This document shows positions 33,017 through 41,221 of a stretch of 64,000 nt of DNA, piece by piece; positions within the stretch are counted from its first letter, which is position 1; every line of letters starts with the position of its first letter. The position numbers and the translations under genes were made by a program. The stretch is from an uncultured Eggerthellaceae bacterium. GTDB taxonomy: Bacteria > Actinomycetota > Coriobacteriia > Coriobacteriales > Eggerthellaceae. The notes under the pieces were generated by a model. The model ran no database searches and was not told the origin of the DNA. It worked only from the letters and a program-made list of their open reading frames with translations. The stretch is from positions 1 through 64,000 of the forward strand of contig CAJURX010000004.1 of assembly GCA_910589125.1 (NCBI GenBank). The letters are read 5' to 3'.

Positions 33017-35269
33017 TCACAAGCTCAGATCGAATGACCGCCTTCCGAAGCGCTCGCGCTTCAATTCCAGCAGATAACCGATCATGGACGCATCTTGAGT
33101 CTGCTGCACTGCCTCGATAGCCGCATCTATGTTCGTCGCGTCCAGTATCCCAAGGTCTGCCAACCGCCGCAAGGAGGCCCGATCATCCCTGCGAGCCATC
33201 TCAAGGCACGACCGCTCCAATCCTGTTGTCAAGACCCGCCGAGCCATGCTCTGGCTGACCTCGCCCATATAGACGGGATCTTCGAGCCGATCGATCAGAC
33301 GGATCGTCTGCTCATATGCATCCAAACCGCTCTCGCTCAGCGCATCGAAGCTCGATCCATTGATGATGGCGTTGTCGTAATGCTCGAACAGCGCTTCCAC
33401 ATTGACGAAGGTGGGTACCGTGAGCGCGAGCATCATCTGCTGCTCGCTCCGATCGGTCCGCGGGGGCCAGATATCGAAGTGCTCATGCCCCTCATAGGGG
33501 TCCACGAGGTCCACGTGGATATGCTCCAAGGGAGCGTCCACCGCCAAACCGCGAACGCCCACGGTGGCGATCCGGTCAGAGAAGAATAGCTCCTTGATGG
33601 ACGTGGCCCCATTGAATGCGTAAGATGCGACCTCATCCACGGTCTCGGGGATGCGCACGACCTCATCGGGCCCCACGTAGACCACCACGCGCTCCCGCCC
33701 GTCACCCTTGGATTCGAGCAGCATGCCGCCCTCCATGCGGAAGCGAACATTGCCCTTCCCCATGACGATGCGCTTGAGGGAGGGCACGCCCTTCCCATGA
33801 TGCGCTCCCTGTGTCACGAGCGCTCGCTCCCCGAGGTCGTGCAAAGAGCCTGGAAGATGCAGCTCCTCGAGCACGGTATCCAAGAATGCTTCCGCACCGA
33901 TGCTCTCTACGCCTTCCTGCACGCTCACCTCTCTGAGCGCCCGGCACCCTCGGAATGCGCCCGACCCGATATGTCGGACCCCAGCAGGAAGGTCAACCTG
34001 CACAAGATGCGCGAGATTCTGGAACGCGCCCTCATCTACCGCCACCGTACCTGGCCTCACGGCATATGAGGAGGCGTTCTCTTCGAGCAAGCGGACGAAG
34101 TGGAGGCCATCCTCTTCCTGCTCGTACAGGCCACCTTCCGCATCAACGCTCAAGGTGCCGCCCTCCTCCAAGGAGAACGTAGCCCCTTCGCCTGAGAAGC
34201 GCACCGAGGTCCCCCCAGCCAACGGGGCTTCGAGTTCCCTCACCGTTGCTGGAACATGAAGCTCCGATAGGCCAGTATCAGTGAAGGCATCCTGCCCGAT
34301 GATCTCCAAGCCCGATCCCAGCAGCACGGATCGGAGATCGCGACAGCCATAGAATGCCTTCTCAAGGATCGCGCGCGTGCACGGAGGGGCATCGAAGCTC
34401 GTGATGGAGGTGCCCGCGAATGCGAACTCCCCGATGACCTCCAAGGAATCCGGCATACGCACTTGCGTCAAGCACGCCATCGAGCTCATGGCCTTCTTGC
34501 CTAGCACACGACAGCCCTCATGGATATCGTAGCTCTCTGAGGGCACCGCGAGCGCGGCCATGATCGACCAATCCTTGCTGTACAGAGCGCGACCGTCACT
34601 CCTCATGCACAGATTGCCATCCTTCACCTGGATGACCTCAAGATCGCTGTTGATGAATGCACCGGGCTGCACATCGCGCGCCCCTACGCCGATGACGAGC
34701 GACTTCAAGGACCCCTGGTCGAAGATGCGCGGAGAGAGCACTTCGAGCGCTCCCGGCAACTCTAGGTGCGCGAGCTTCTTGCAGTGACGGAACCAATCAG
34801 CGCGGTACTCCGAGATGCGTGCAGGAAGGATAGCGCGAACAAGCTCCACGCACCCACGAAAAGCGCACTTGCCGATGGATACCACAGCATCGGGTACCGT
34901 GATAGCGGTCACCGACCGCAAGGATGAGCAGCCTTCCGCTGCGATCTCTACGACAGGATGCCCATCTATGCTGTCAGGGATGAACAGCTCGGGGCTTCCA
35001 GGTACGCAACCCTTGATGCGGATATCTGCATCATCCAAGAGCACATATCGCCAGATGGTGCCTGAGCCATCAACCCATTCGCGCAGCTCGGACTCACGTG
35101 CCGCCTCGAGCCTCTCCGCAAGCAGCAAAGCCTCTTTGCGCTCCGCGAGGCGCAGCTCCGATTCGGTAGCCCGCTCCCATGTTGCGGCCATGTCCCCCAT
35201 GACTGTCGGAGCGAAGCCACCGAAGCAGATATCCAGCTTGCTCGTATCTATGCCAAAGCTGACACCCAA
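33017..35269 (-). CDS. Cytosolic BspA-like leucine-rich-repeat (LRR_5) protein
   Basis: 750 residues. From about 90 to 560 it contains repeated LRR_5 units of the form 'hxxIGxxAFxGCxxLxxVxLPxxL' (for example VVSIGKCAFRGCVELVRAILP, RHIGSGAFRGCRALREVSV, EVIGEFAFAGTSITSFD). The first 90 residues hold a coiled-coil-like helix (ERATESELRLAERKEALLLAERLEAARE). The last 150 are helical and ankyrin-like (LEMARRDDRASLRRLADLGILD). BspA-like LRR proteins are usually secreted, but this one has no signal peptide, so it should act inside the cell. The start is a TTG at 35269 with GAGGATG upstream. Second gene of the operon; probably the recognition component. Confidence 0.83.
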   Translation of the reverse strand: MGVSFGIDTSKLDICFGGFAPTVMGDMAATWERATESELRLAERKEALLLAERLEAARESELREWVDGSGTIWRYVLLDDADIRIKGCVPGSPELFIPDSIDGHPVVEIAAEGCSSLRSVTAITVPDAVVSIGKCAFRGCVELVRAILPARISEYRADWFRHCKKLAHLELPGALEVLSPRIFDQGSLKSLVIGVGARDVQPGAFINSDLEVIQVKDGNLCMRSDGRALYSKDWSIMAALAVPSESYDIHEGCRVLGKKAMSSMACLTQVRMPDSLEVIGEFAFAGTSITSFDAPPCTRAILEKAFYGCRDLRSVLLGSGLEIIGQDAFTDTGLSELHVPATVRELEAPLAGGTSVRFSGEGATFSLEEGGTLSVDAEGGLYEQEEDGLHFVRLLEENASSYAVRPGTVAVDEGAFQNLAHLVQVDLPAGVRHIGSGAFRGCRALREVSVQEGVESIGAEAFLDTVLEELHLPGSLHDLGERALVTQGAHHGKGVPSLKRIVMGKGNVRFRMEGGMLLESKGDGRERVVVYVGPDEVVRIPETVDEVASYAFNGATSIKELFFSDRIATVGVRGLAVDAPLEHIHVDLVDPYEGHEHFDIWPPRTDRSEQQMMLALTVPTFVNVEALFEHYDNAIINGSSFDALSESGLDAYEQTIRLIDRLEDPVYMGEVSQSMARRVLTTGLERSCLEMARRDDRASLRRLADLGILDATNIDAAIEAVQQTQDASMIGYLLELKRERFGRRSFDLSL

Positions 35270-35303
35270 TCAGACATCCTCATATCATCAGAGGACGATA
35301 TGG

Positions 35304-35651
35304 CTACAGGAGCGGTCCGCACGCCTCCCATGGAGCGCCCGCCGGATTGAGCGAACGACGAGGAGCGATCTCGTCTGCGAACATGATGCAGTAGCGCATC
35401 CCCTTGAGCGTCACATACAGGCAGGCGATCTCATGCCCGCTGCCCTGATTGAACACTTCATAGGTGAGCAGCTCACGGTCGATCATCGGCTGGAGCACCG
35501 GGTCATCCACGACCTTCTCAAGCAGCATGTTCGTAGATTGGCGCCCAAGCTCGTCCTGCTTGAGGGTGATGTTGTAGAGGATGAGCTCCTGGTCCTCAGA
35601 CAAGCGCCCAAGCTGCTCTATCTCTTCTCTGATCTCCTCTTCAGTTGCCAT
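35304..35651 (-). CDS. Small winged-helix-like protein, first gene of the LRR/VWA/AAA operon
   Basis: 115 residues: an N-terminal acidic helix (ATEEEIREEIEQLGRLSEDQELILYNITLKQDELGRQST), then a hairpin-like part (LLTYEVFNQGSGHEIACLYVTLKGMRYCIMFADEI). It could be a small winged-helix, but no DNA-binding motif is firm. GAGGAGGAATC precedes the ATG at 35651. Its stop lies 34 bases before the LRR gene start, so it leads the operon and may regulate it. Not recognised. Confidence 0.65.
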   Translation of the reverse strand: MATEEEIREEIEQLGRLSEDQELILYNITLKQDELGRQSTNMLLEKVVDDPVLQPMIDRELLTYEVFNQGSGHEIACLYVTLKGMRYCIMFADEIAPRRSLNPAGAPWEACGPLL

Positions 35652-35752
35652 GATTCCTCCTCTATGGAAAGGTCTGTCTTGAGGTCTGTAGTGCAAGCTT
35701 TAACATGCCCCGCATGCATCTCGACACCTTGACGTCCGGTCGGGATGGCCAG

Positions 35753-35768
35753 GCAGGCTAAAGCCTGC
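35753..35768. repeat. REP-like short hairpin (GCAGGCT type)
   Basis: GCAGGCT-AA-AGCCTGC lies between the terminator of the molybdoenzyme operon and the promoter region of the LRR operon. It resembles the intergenic GCAGGC/AAGCCTGC hairpins seen in many bacteria and is of a different type from the GGGGCGCAG repeats at 41.3, 49.3 and 54.5 kb. Confidence 0.5.
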
Positions 35769-35803
35769 GCTACATCATCACAGGATGCTTTGACTTGATA
35801 GAA

Positions 35804-35834
35804 AAAGAGCCCGCCCGATGCGAGCGAGCTCTTT
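35804..35834 (-). terminator. Rho-independent terminator of the molybdoenzyme operon
   Basis: On the minus strand AAAGAGCTCGCTCG pairs with CGGGCGGGCTCTTT (14 pairs, two of them G-U) around a CAT loop, followed by TTTTTC. It lies 20 bases after the stop of the 91-residue gene and closes the operon. Confidence 0.88.
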
Positions 35835-35854
35835 CAAGCATACCGAACAGCGTC

Positions 35855-36130
35855 TTACACGCCGACGTAGCCCTTGGAAGGATCGCTGTCGCCAACGCCG
35901 ATGCCGGTGTCGCCAGCCTCATTGCCGGTGCGCTTGGTGGAGGTGTAGCCACCCCAAGCACGAGCGATGAACTTATCCTTCACCCAGAAGATCTGAGCCT
36001 TCATGAGGTCGCTCTGAGCAACGCCCAGCTCAGCCATAGCCTCATCTTTGCTCTTGCCCGCAGCGATGAGCTCATTCAGCTTGTCTGCGGCCTCAGGAGC
36101 GTCAAGAGCAAGGAACTCCTCTTTCGTCAT
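35855..36130 (-). CDS. 91-residue protein of the molybdoenzyme operon, unknown
   Basis: 91 residues. N-terminal helical half (MTKEEFLALDAPEAADKLNEL, then GKSKDEAMAELGVAQSDLMKAQIFWVKDKF) resembling a helix-turn-helix-type small domain, followed by a Gly-rich tail (GGYTSTKRTGNEAGDTGIGVGDSDPSKG). AAGGAGAGCACA precedes the ATG at 36130. It lies 84 bases after the small-subunit gene and before the shared terminator, and its codon use matches that of the two subunits. It may be a third subunit, a chaperone or an assembly factor. No family recognised. Confidence 0.72.
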   Translation of the reverse strand: MTKEEFLALDAPEAADKLNELIAAGKSKDEAMAELGVAQSDLMKAQIFWVKDKFIARAWGGYTSTKRTGNEAGDTGIGVGDSDPSKGYVGV

Positions 36131-36214
36131 TGTGCTCTCCTTTTGGTCTGAATGTATGGATGTGGCGGCTGGAACCATTCGGCCTCAGCCGCGCACATCA
36201 TACTACAACGAACT

Positions 36215-36634
36215 TTACAGCTGGAAGAGAACCATCGGACGGTCGAACTTCTTCATCTTCTCGGTCATCTCGTCCAGAGTGCCGTAGTAGAGAGTACCGG
36301 ACTCTTCAACCTGGCACGCCAGCGGACGCTGACCAGCCTTGTCGCCCTCAGGGCCATAGTGCTTCGAGAAGATCTCAGTCGGGCACGGGATGTAGAACCA
36401 CTCCCAGTTCTCACCGCAGGTCTCGTCGCCGCCCTTGAAGAACGGGCCAACCTCGACCTCCTTGATGCCGAACTGATCCAGGGGGAGCCCGAACTCTTCC
36501 TTGCAGGCGATCTCAGCAGCATGGTTGCCGGAGAAGTACCTGTAGTCGCAAAGAAGGGCGTAACGGGTACCGTCGTAGCGCGGGTCCTTGATCGCATCTT
36601 CGAATTGCTTTTCAATCTCAGGAGTATTAGCCAT
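36215..36634 (-). CDS. Degenerate ferredoxin-type small subunit of a molybdopterin enzyme
   Basis: 139 residues aligned by eye with the Fe-S subunit of Eggerthellaceae molybdopterin enzymes (pattern DYRxCxGCHxCExACKxE...PxPTxxCxxC...PTCVxHCxxGCLxYGT). Here the positions read DYRYFSGNHAAEIAC, so Phe34, Asn37 and Ala40 replace Cys and only Cys44 remains. Further on Phe89 and His92 replace the CxxC pair, and Ala106, Glu110 and Thr114 replace the last cysteines. Four stray Cys (29, 73, 84, 107) do not form cluster motifs. The fold is retained, but almost no [4Fe-4S] ligands. GGAAG precedes the ATG; the gene lies 20 bases after the catalytic subunit gene, so the two should form a complex. Confidence 0.87.
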   Translation of the reverse strand: MANTPEIEKQFEDAIKDPRYDGTRYALLCDYRYFSGNHAAEIACKEEFGLPLDQFGIKEVEVGPFFKGGDETCGENWEWFYIPCPTEIFSKHYGPEGDKAGQRPLACQVEESGTLYYGTLDEMTEKMKKFDRPMVLFQL

Positions 36635-36654
36635 CTAATTCACTTCCTTTCGAA

Positions 36655-38976
36655 TTAATCAGCATCGAGGCTGCGGACGCGACGGGCGTTGCACATAACA
36701 CCCTTGTAAGGAGCGCCGAATCCGAGCTTACCGATGTTCATGTGCGGAACGAGGCTGTTGAAGTTGGACTTCCACACGCCGAACAGGTTGGGCTCTTCGC
36801 CGTCCTGCTCAGGGAACCACCAACCATGAGCGCAGTTCAGGATGCCGGGCTTCATGACAGGCGTGATCTCAGCCTTGAAGCGAGCCTCACCGAACATGTT
36901 GTAGACCTCGACCCAGTCGCCCTCGGTGATGCCGTACTCAGCAGCAGTCTCAGGATTGATCTGGACCCACGGCCACGGATCGATCTGACGCAGCGACGGC
37001 ACATGACGGTGCTCAGAGTGGAAGGAGCTGTAACGACGGGAGCCGGAGGTGGTGATCAGAGGATACTTCTCCTTCTCCTCGTCCGTGCGAAGCTCAGAGT
37101 ACGGAGAGTAGTTCGGCTCCTCGTAGTAGGGCAGCGGATCCTCGCCCCAGGATTCGTAGAGGATGGAGTAAGCCTCGATCTGGCCGGTGATGGTGTTGAA
37201 GCCAGGAGCACCGTCGAAGCGAAGCAGACCCTTGTCATACTTCTCGTACTCGAAGCCATGAGCACCAGGCTGGTAGATGCCGAGCTCCTGGAAGCTGTTC
37301 CAGTCGTAGCCCAGCTCCTTCAGCTGGTCAGAGTAGAAGTCCTGGGTAGCCTGCTCGAGCAGATCCCAATCGAGCTTGTGCTCGTCAGCGGGCTTGTACC
37401 ACGGATACCACTCGGGGTTCAGGCGCTGGCCGAAGACCAGGCAGATCTGAACGTCAGACATGCACTCGCCGACCGTGAGAGCCTTGTTCATGGGGCCCAT
37501 GAACACGGTGTTGCGGCCGTAGTGAGTCAGGCAGATGCCGGTGTGCTCAGCCCAGGTGGCCATCGGGAGGAAGTAGTCGCCCACAGCCATGGCCGTCGGG
37601 GTCATGGTGATGTCCTGGATGACCACGAACTCGAGCTTCTGCAGAGCCTTGTGCCAACGCTTCGGCTGTGCGGAGCAGGTCGGGGTCAGGAAGTTGGAGC
37701 TGTTGAACCAGCCCATCTTCAGAGCATAGGGCTCGTCGGACTCCATGGTGTTCAGGGTCTCGTCAGGCTGGGTGGTTGCCATGCCCGTGGAGAGTCCCGG
37801 CCATGCAGCAGCGCCGATGCGCTTCTCCCACACGTCGTCGCTCATAGCGCCGCGCTGGTTCATGCGCCACTTGCCGAGCAGAGCAGACGGAGGACCAAGG
37901 GTCAGTCCACCAGGACGGTCGATGGAGCCAGACAGGCCAGCCAGGATGATCATGGCCTGGGACAGCTGCACGCCGTTCTTGTTCTGGTCGAAAGCGAGGC
38001 CCCATGCCCAGCCGATCGGGCGCTCGGTGCCGATGATGTGAGCTGCGCGCTTGATGGCCTCGACCGGGACCGTGGTGATCTCGGAGACCTTCTCCACCGG
38101 GTACTCAGCAGCGCGAGCCTTGACCTCGTCCAGACCGTAGATCCAGTTCTCAGCGAACTCGTGATCGTACTCGTCGTTCTGGAACATGAGGTTCATGATG
38201 CCCAGAGCCATCGCGGTGTCCGTCTGAGGACGAACCTGCAGCAGGAGGTTGCCGCGGTGAGCGCCGACCCAGGTGACGCGGGGGTCGATGTCGATGATAT
38301 GGGTGCCCAAGCGCATCATGTCCACCAGGCAGTGGCCGAAGAAGCCGTCGCCGTTGGAGGGCAGAGGCTCCTTGCCCCAGAGCACGACCCACTTGGAGAG
38401 GGTGTACTGCGGGTCGATGTAGGAGCCGGGCAGGTGACCTGCATAGTCGAGCTCAGGGTAGCCAGCGCCGAGCACGTAGTCGGCGATGGAGCAACGAGGA
38501 CCATAGCAAGACCAGCCAGACTGGGTGTAGCAGCAGTTAGGGGACTGCAGCACAGAGAAGGTCAGAGCGTAGTAGAAGATGCAAGCCTCACGGCCGGTGC
38601 CGCCGAAGCAGACGATGGATTCCGGGCCGTAGGTGTTCTGGAAGTAGCGCACCTTCTCGCAGATGGTGTCGATAGCCTCGTCCCAAGTGGTCTGCTCCCA
38701 CTTGTCCTTGCCGCGATCCTCGAAAGCGCGCTTCATCGGGTGGATGATGCGGCTCGGCGCATACGTGTACTCACGCAGCGCGAGGTTCATGGCGTTCACG
38801 CGGCCGGTGGTGATGGGGTTGTCGTCGTCACCCTCGATGCGGATGAGCTCGCCATCCTTGGTGATGACCTTGACGCCATACCCTACCGGGTGAGATCCCG
38901 GAGGAGACCACGTGTTGGAGCGTGTAGCGACGGTGCCGTCTTCGCGCTCGACTCGCCACTCTTTGCTGTAAGCCAT
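36655..38976 (-). CDS. Molybdopterin oxidoreductase catalytic subunit without Fe-S ligands
   Basis: 773 residues of the DMSO-reductase family, of normal length. In the N-terminal segment that normally binds a [4Fe-4S] cluster, SPPGSHPVGYGV and GRVNAMNLAL place Ser28, Tyr33, Asn61 and Asn64 where related enzymes have cysteines. The bis-pterin-binding body is intact (DEAIDTICEKVRYF, IIDIDPRVTWVGAH, SSNFLTPT, the C-terminal GDWVEVYNMFGEARFKAEI). SGWSCYGPR offers Cys157 as a candidate metal ligand. No twin-arginine signal, so cytoplasmic. Related families include catechol dehydroxylases, pyrogallol transhydroxylase and acetylene hydratase. The absence of clusters argues for a redox-neutral reaction. 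AGAAGG precedes the ATG. Codon bias is strong, suggesting high expression. Confidence 0.9.
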   Translation of the reverse strand: MAYSKEWRVEREDGTVATRSNTWSPPGSHPVGYGVKVITKDGELIRIEGDDDNPITTGRVNAMNLALREYTYAPSRIIHPMKRAFEDRGKDKWEQTTWDEAIDTICEKVRYFQNTYGPESIVCFGGTGREACIFYYALTFSVLQSPNCCYTQSGWSCYGPRCSIADYVLGAGYPELDYAGHLPGSYIDPQYTLSKWVVLWGKEPLPSNGDGFFGHCLVDMMRLGTHIIDIDPRVTWVGAHRGNLLLQVRPQTDTAMALGIMNLMFQNDEYDHEFAENWIYGLDEVKARAAEYPVEKVSEITTVPVEAIKRAAHIIGTERPIGWAWGLAFDQNKNGVQLSQAMIILAGLSGSIDRPGGLTLGPPSALLGKWRMNQRGAMSDDVWEKRIGAAAWPGLSTGMATTQPDETLNTMESDEPYALKMGWFNSSNFLTPTCSAQPKRWHKALQKLEFVVIQDITMTPTAMAVGDYFLPMATWAEHTGICLTHYGRNTVFMGPMNKALTVGECMSDVQICLVFGQRLNPEWYPWYKPADEHKLDWDLLEQATQDFYSDQLKELGYDWNSFQELGIYQPGAHGFEYEKYDKGLLRFDGAPGFNTITGQIEAYSILYESWGEDPLPYYEEPNYSPYSELRTDEEKEKYPLITTSGSRRYSSFHSEHRHVPSLRQIDPWPWVQINPETAAEYGITEGDWVEVYNMFGEARFKAEITPVMKPGILNCAHGWWFPEQDGEEPNLFGVWKSNFNSLVPHMNIGKLGFGAPYKGVMCNARRVRSLDAD

Positions 38977-39019
38977 ACTTTTCCTTCTTTCTCGCGTTTC
39001 CATACTTCATGGAACCTTC

Positions 39020-39039
39020 CCGCATGCGCGAACATGCGG
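39020..39039 (-). promoter_or_regulatory. 5' UTR hairpin of the molybdoenzyme operon
   Basis: CCGCATG (39020-39026) and CATGCGG (39033-39039) form a 7-bp stem with a six-base loop, about 45 bases before the ATG at 38976. It would lie in the leader of the transcript and may stabilise the mRNA. Confidence 0.5.
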
Positions 39040-39060
39040 TCTTACAAGCCTGCCGACACC

Positions 39061-39109
39061 ATATATATAGTGACGACGACCCTTCCGTTATCCCTAGCTA
39101 ACGGAAGGG
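39061..39109 (-). promoter_or_regulatory. Candidate LuxR operator and -10 of the molybdoenzyme operon
   Basis: CCCTTCCGTTA (39080-39090) and TAACGGAAGGG (39099-39109) form a perfect 11-bp inverted repeat with an 8-base centre. On the minus strand a TATATA -10 box (39069-39064) would place the repeat over the -35 region, where no -35 consensus is seen. This is the expected setting for an activator such as the divergent LuxR protein. Alternative: a transcript hairpin. Confidence 0.55.
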
Positions 39110-39227
39110 CTGCTTGGAAGCCAACGATGAGCAGCCTTGCGACTGCACTTCGGAATATACGAACCAGCCCTCTGGAATGGTCGTATCAGCAGATTGTAAT
39201 TAGTTTTATGCCCCTCATACCCGCGGG

Positions 39228-39256
39228 TTGATTTTTGTTCACAGCATTTCTATAAT
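39228..39256 (+). promoter_or_regulatory. Promoter of the membrane LuxR gene
   Basis: TTGATT (39228-39233) and a perfect TATAAT (39251-39256) are separated by exactly 17 bases. Transcription would start near 39263, leaving a leader of about 38 bases before the TTG start at 39301. Confidence 0.75.
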
Positions 39257-39300
39257 GCCTGCTCAGAGCCAGTTTATTTCATCAACCCGAAAGGCAGATA

Positions 39301-41139
39301 TTGCCCAGCAACGAACCACGCATCACGGTGAGCATCAAGCGGAGCGCCGATGGCACGAGAGCCACGGGGGAGCTCAATTCGCTCTCTCTCGGCTTCGGCA
39401 TATTCCAGGTTTGGCTCTTCATGGCCGTCTACAACTCCTCCACCATGTTCGCCGAGTCGCCCCTCCTCCCCTCCTTCCCATATCTACCCCCCTCCATGGG
39501 ATTCGTGGTGCTCTTCTCCTTCCTCGTGATAGGAGGAGGATGCTTGTTCATCCTCGGCGCCACCAATCAGATGTTCCTGCGCTTCTATGTGAGCAAGCGG
39601 GCCTTGTTCACCGCCACGCTCCTCTGCTGCTTGGGCACCGTCCTGCTCTTCGGGGGATGCATCCCGCAGATCGGCATCGGCTTCGCCGTGGGTGCAGGTG
39701 CGATCATGGGGATCGGCTCCAGCCTCCTGTTCGTCATCTGGGGCACCACATCCGCGCGCTTCCAGTTCGCCACCATCGTGCTGAACACGTCCATCGCCTA
39801 TGTCGTGGGGATCGGCATCGCGGTCGTATGCGCGAACTGGGTGCCTGCCCCTATCAGCGGGCTCGTGACCGTGCTCTTGCCCCTGGCATCCATGCCCTTC
39901 CTCATGATGCTCATACCCAAGCCCTACTACCAGCGGCATGAGGAGCCCATCTTCCATCCCCTCTCTGCCAACAAGGTGCACGAGTCATCCTTCTTGGCGC
40001 GCTTCGGGTTCCCCGTGCTCGTCGTGGGCATCACCCTCGGGGCGCTCCGGAGCGTCTGCATCGGCGAGATCCTGCCCGAGGGGAACCTGACGGTGCAGCT
40101 CGTGTTCGGCCTGTCCTGCATCTGCTCTCTCATCATCTACATCATGGCCATCGCCCTCACCAAGCGCGACCTGTTCTGGGATACGCTCTTCCGCGTGGTC
40201 ATGCCCATCACCATGGCGGGCATCGCCAGCATCGCGCTCTTGCCAGGCTCCTATGAGGTGCTCGCCGCATTTTGCGCTTCCATGGGATATGTCTGCCTTG
40301 AGATCATGCTCTGGGTGTTCTTCGCGGGCATCGCTCAGCAATTCCGCATCTCGCCGATATTCGTGTTCGGTGTCGGTCGGGGCCTTTTGGAGTTCGGCAG
40401 CGTCCTTGGCTCCATCATCGTGACCGAGGTGTTCCGCTCGGGCATCTCTGACGAAGGTCTCGCCCACGCAGCGCTCGTGCTGGCTGTGCTGCTCTCCATC
40501 GGCTACGCATTCCTGCCACGCTATCGCGAGATCAAGGCGCTCGTATCGGATGAGCGACCGCCACAGGAGCATCATGAGGCACCAGTCCAGACCTGGGACG
40601 ACAGCACACCGCAGAAGGACGCTCCCCTGCCCGGCGGCTCTATCGGCGCATTCGGAGGCTCAGCGGTGTTCGCCCCCATCGTGACCACGCCTCCCACGGC
40701 TCCTGTCGCAAAGCCCGTGCCGCCAGCACCCGACCTCAAAGAAGACGAACAGGCAAAGGACGTCGTTCTTCCCTCCGAGGATGCATCAACGGAAGAAGAC
40801 GATCAGGAGCGCGGCGGGTTCTATCGCCGGTGCGAAGAGCTCTCCGAGCAGTATCTCCTGTCAGCGCGCGAGAAGGAGGTGCTCTTCATCCTGGCGAAGG
40901 GGCACAATGCCAACTTCATCCAGGAGAAGCTCTGCGTGTCCAAGAGCACGGCGAAGACGCACATCAACCACATCTACAAGAAGATGGACATTCATACGCA
41001 GCAAGAGCTGCTGACCATGGTGGAGGATCGCCCGCGCCTATCCAAGCGCAAGGCGAAGGCAGCCGCAGCGAAAGCGGCGAGCGCTGCATCCAAGCAGCAA
41101 GCCAAGAAGAGCCTTCGCGCAGATATCTTCGGGGGTTGA
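39301..41139 (+). CDS. LuxR-family regulator with 12-helix membrane domain
   Basis: 612 residues. The first 400 form about twelve hydrophobic helices (MFS-like in spacing, without MFS motifs). A linker rich in Pro, Ala and Glu follows, and the C-terminus is a LuxR/NarL-type HTH: LSAREKEVLFILAKGHNANFIQEKLCVSKSTAKTHINHIYKKMDIHTQQELL. Such membrane-bound LuxR proteins are numerous in Eggerthella and its relatives and are encoded beside inducible molybdoenzymes; they are thought to sense the substrate at the membrane. The start is a TTG with AAAGG seven bases upstream; the next ATG lies inside the first helix. Divergent from the molybdoenzyme operon, so its probable activator. Confidence 0.92.
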   Translation: MPSNEPRITVSIKRSADGTRATGELNSLSLGFGIFQVWLFMAVYNSSTMFAESPLLPSFPYLPPSMGFVVLFSFLVIGGGCLFILGATNQMFLRFYVSKRALFTATLLCCLGTVLLFGGCIPQIGIGFAVGAGAIMGIGSSLLFVIWGTTSARFQFATIVLNTSIAYVVGIGIAVVCANWVPAPISGLVTVLLPLASMPFLMMLIPKPYYQRHEEPIFHPLSANKVHESSFLARFGFPVLVVGITLGALRSVCIGEILPEGNLTVQLVFGLSCICSLIIYIMAIALTKRDLFWDTLFRVVMPITMAGIASIALLPGSYEVLAAFCASMGYVCLEIMLWVFFAGIAQQFRISPIFVFGVGRGLLEFGSVLGSIIVTEVFRSGISDEGLAHAALVLAVLLSIGYAFLPRYREIKALVSDERPPQEHHEAPVQTWDDSTPQKDAPLPGGSIGAFGGSAVFAPIVTTPPTAPVAKPVPPAPDLKEDEQAKDVVLPSEDASTEEDDQERGGFYRRCEELSEQYLLSAREKEVLFILAKGHNANFIQEKLCVSKSTAKTHINHIYKKMDIHTQQELLTMVEDRPRLSKRKAKAAAAKAASAASKQQAKKSLRADIFGG

Positions 41140-41221
41140 TGCAACGATGGCCCCGCATCACGCGAGGCCATCTTATTCAGGAGCGCCCAATGGCGATGGA
41201 CATCCACCTCATAGCATGCGA

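Larger units (their letters stand above)
38977..39300. promoter_or_regulatory. Divergent regulatory region between molybdoenzyme operon and luxR
   Basis: 324 bases without a gene. From left to right it holds a 5' UTR hairpin (39020-39039), an AT-only -10-like stretch (39061-39069), an 11-bp inverted repeat (39080-39109), an AT-rich spacer and the luxR promoter (39228-39256). The order suits an activator-dependent promoter for the enzyme operon and a constitutive one for the regulator. Confidence 0.6.

Noticed and set aside
36742..39231. An 829-codon open frame on the plus strand opposite the molybdoenzyme catalytic gene
   Set aside because: It mirrors the codon bias of the true gene on the other strand, has no ribosome-binding site, and its sequence has no recognisable domain. 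The same holds for long plus-strand frames at 28288-29778 and 29917-31422.
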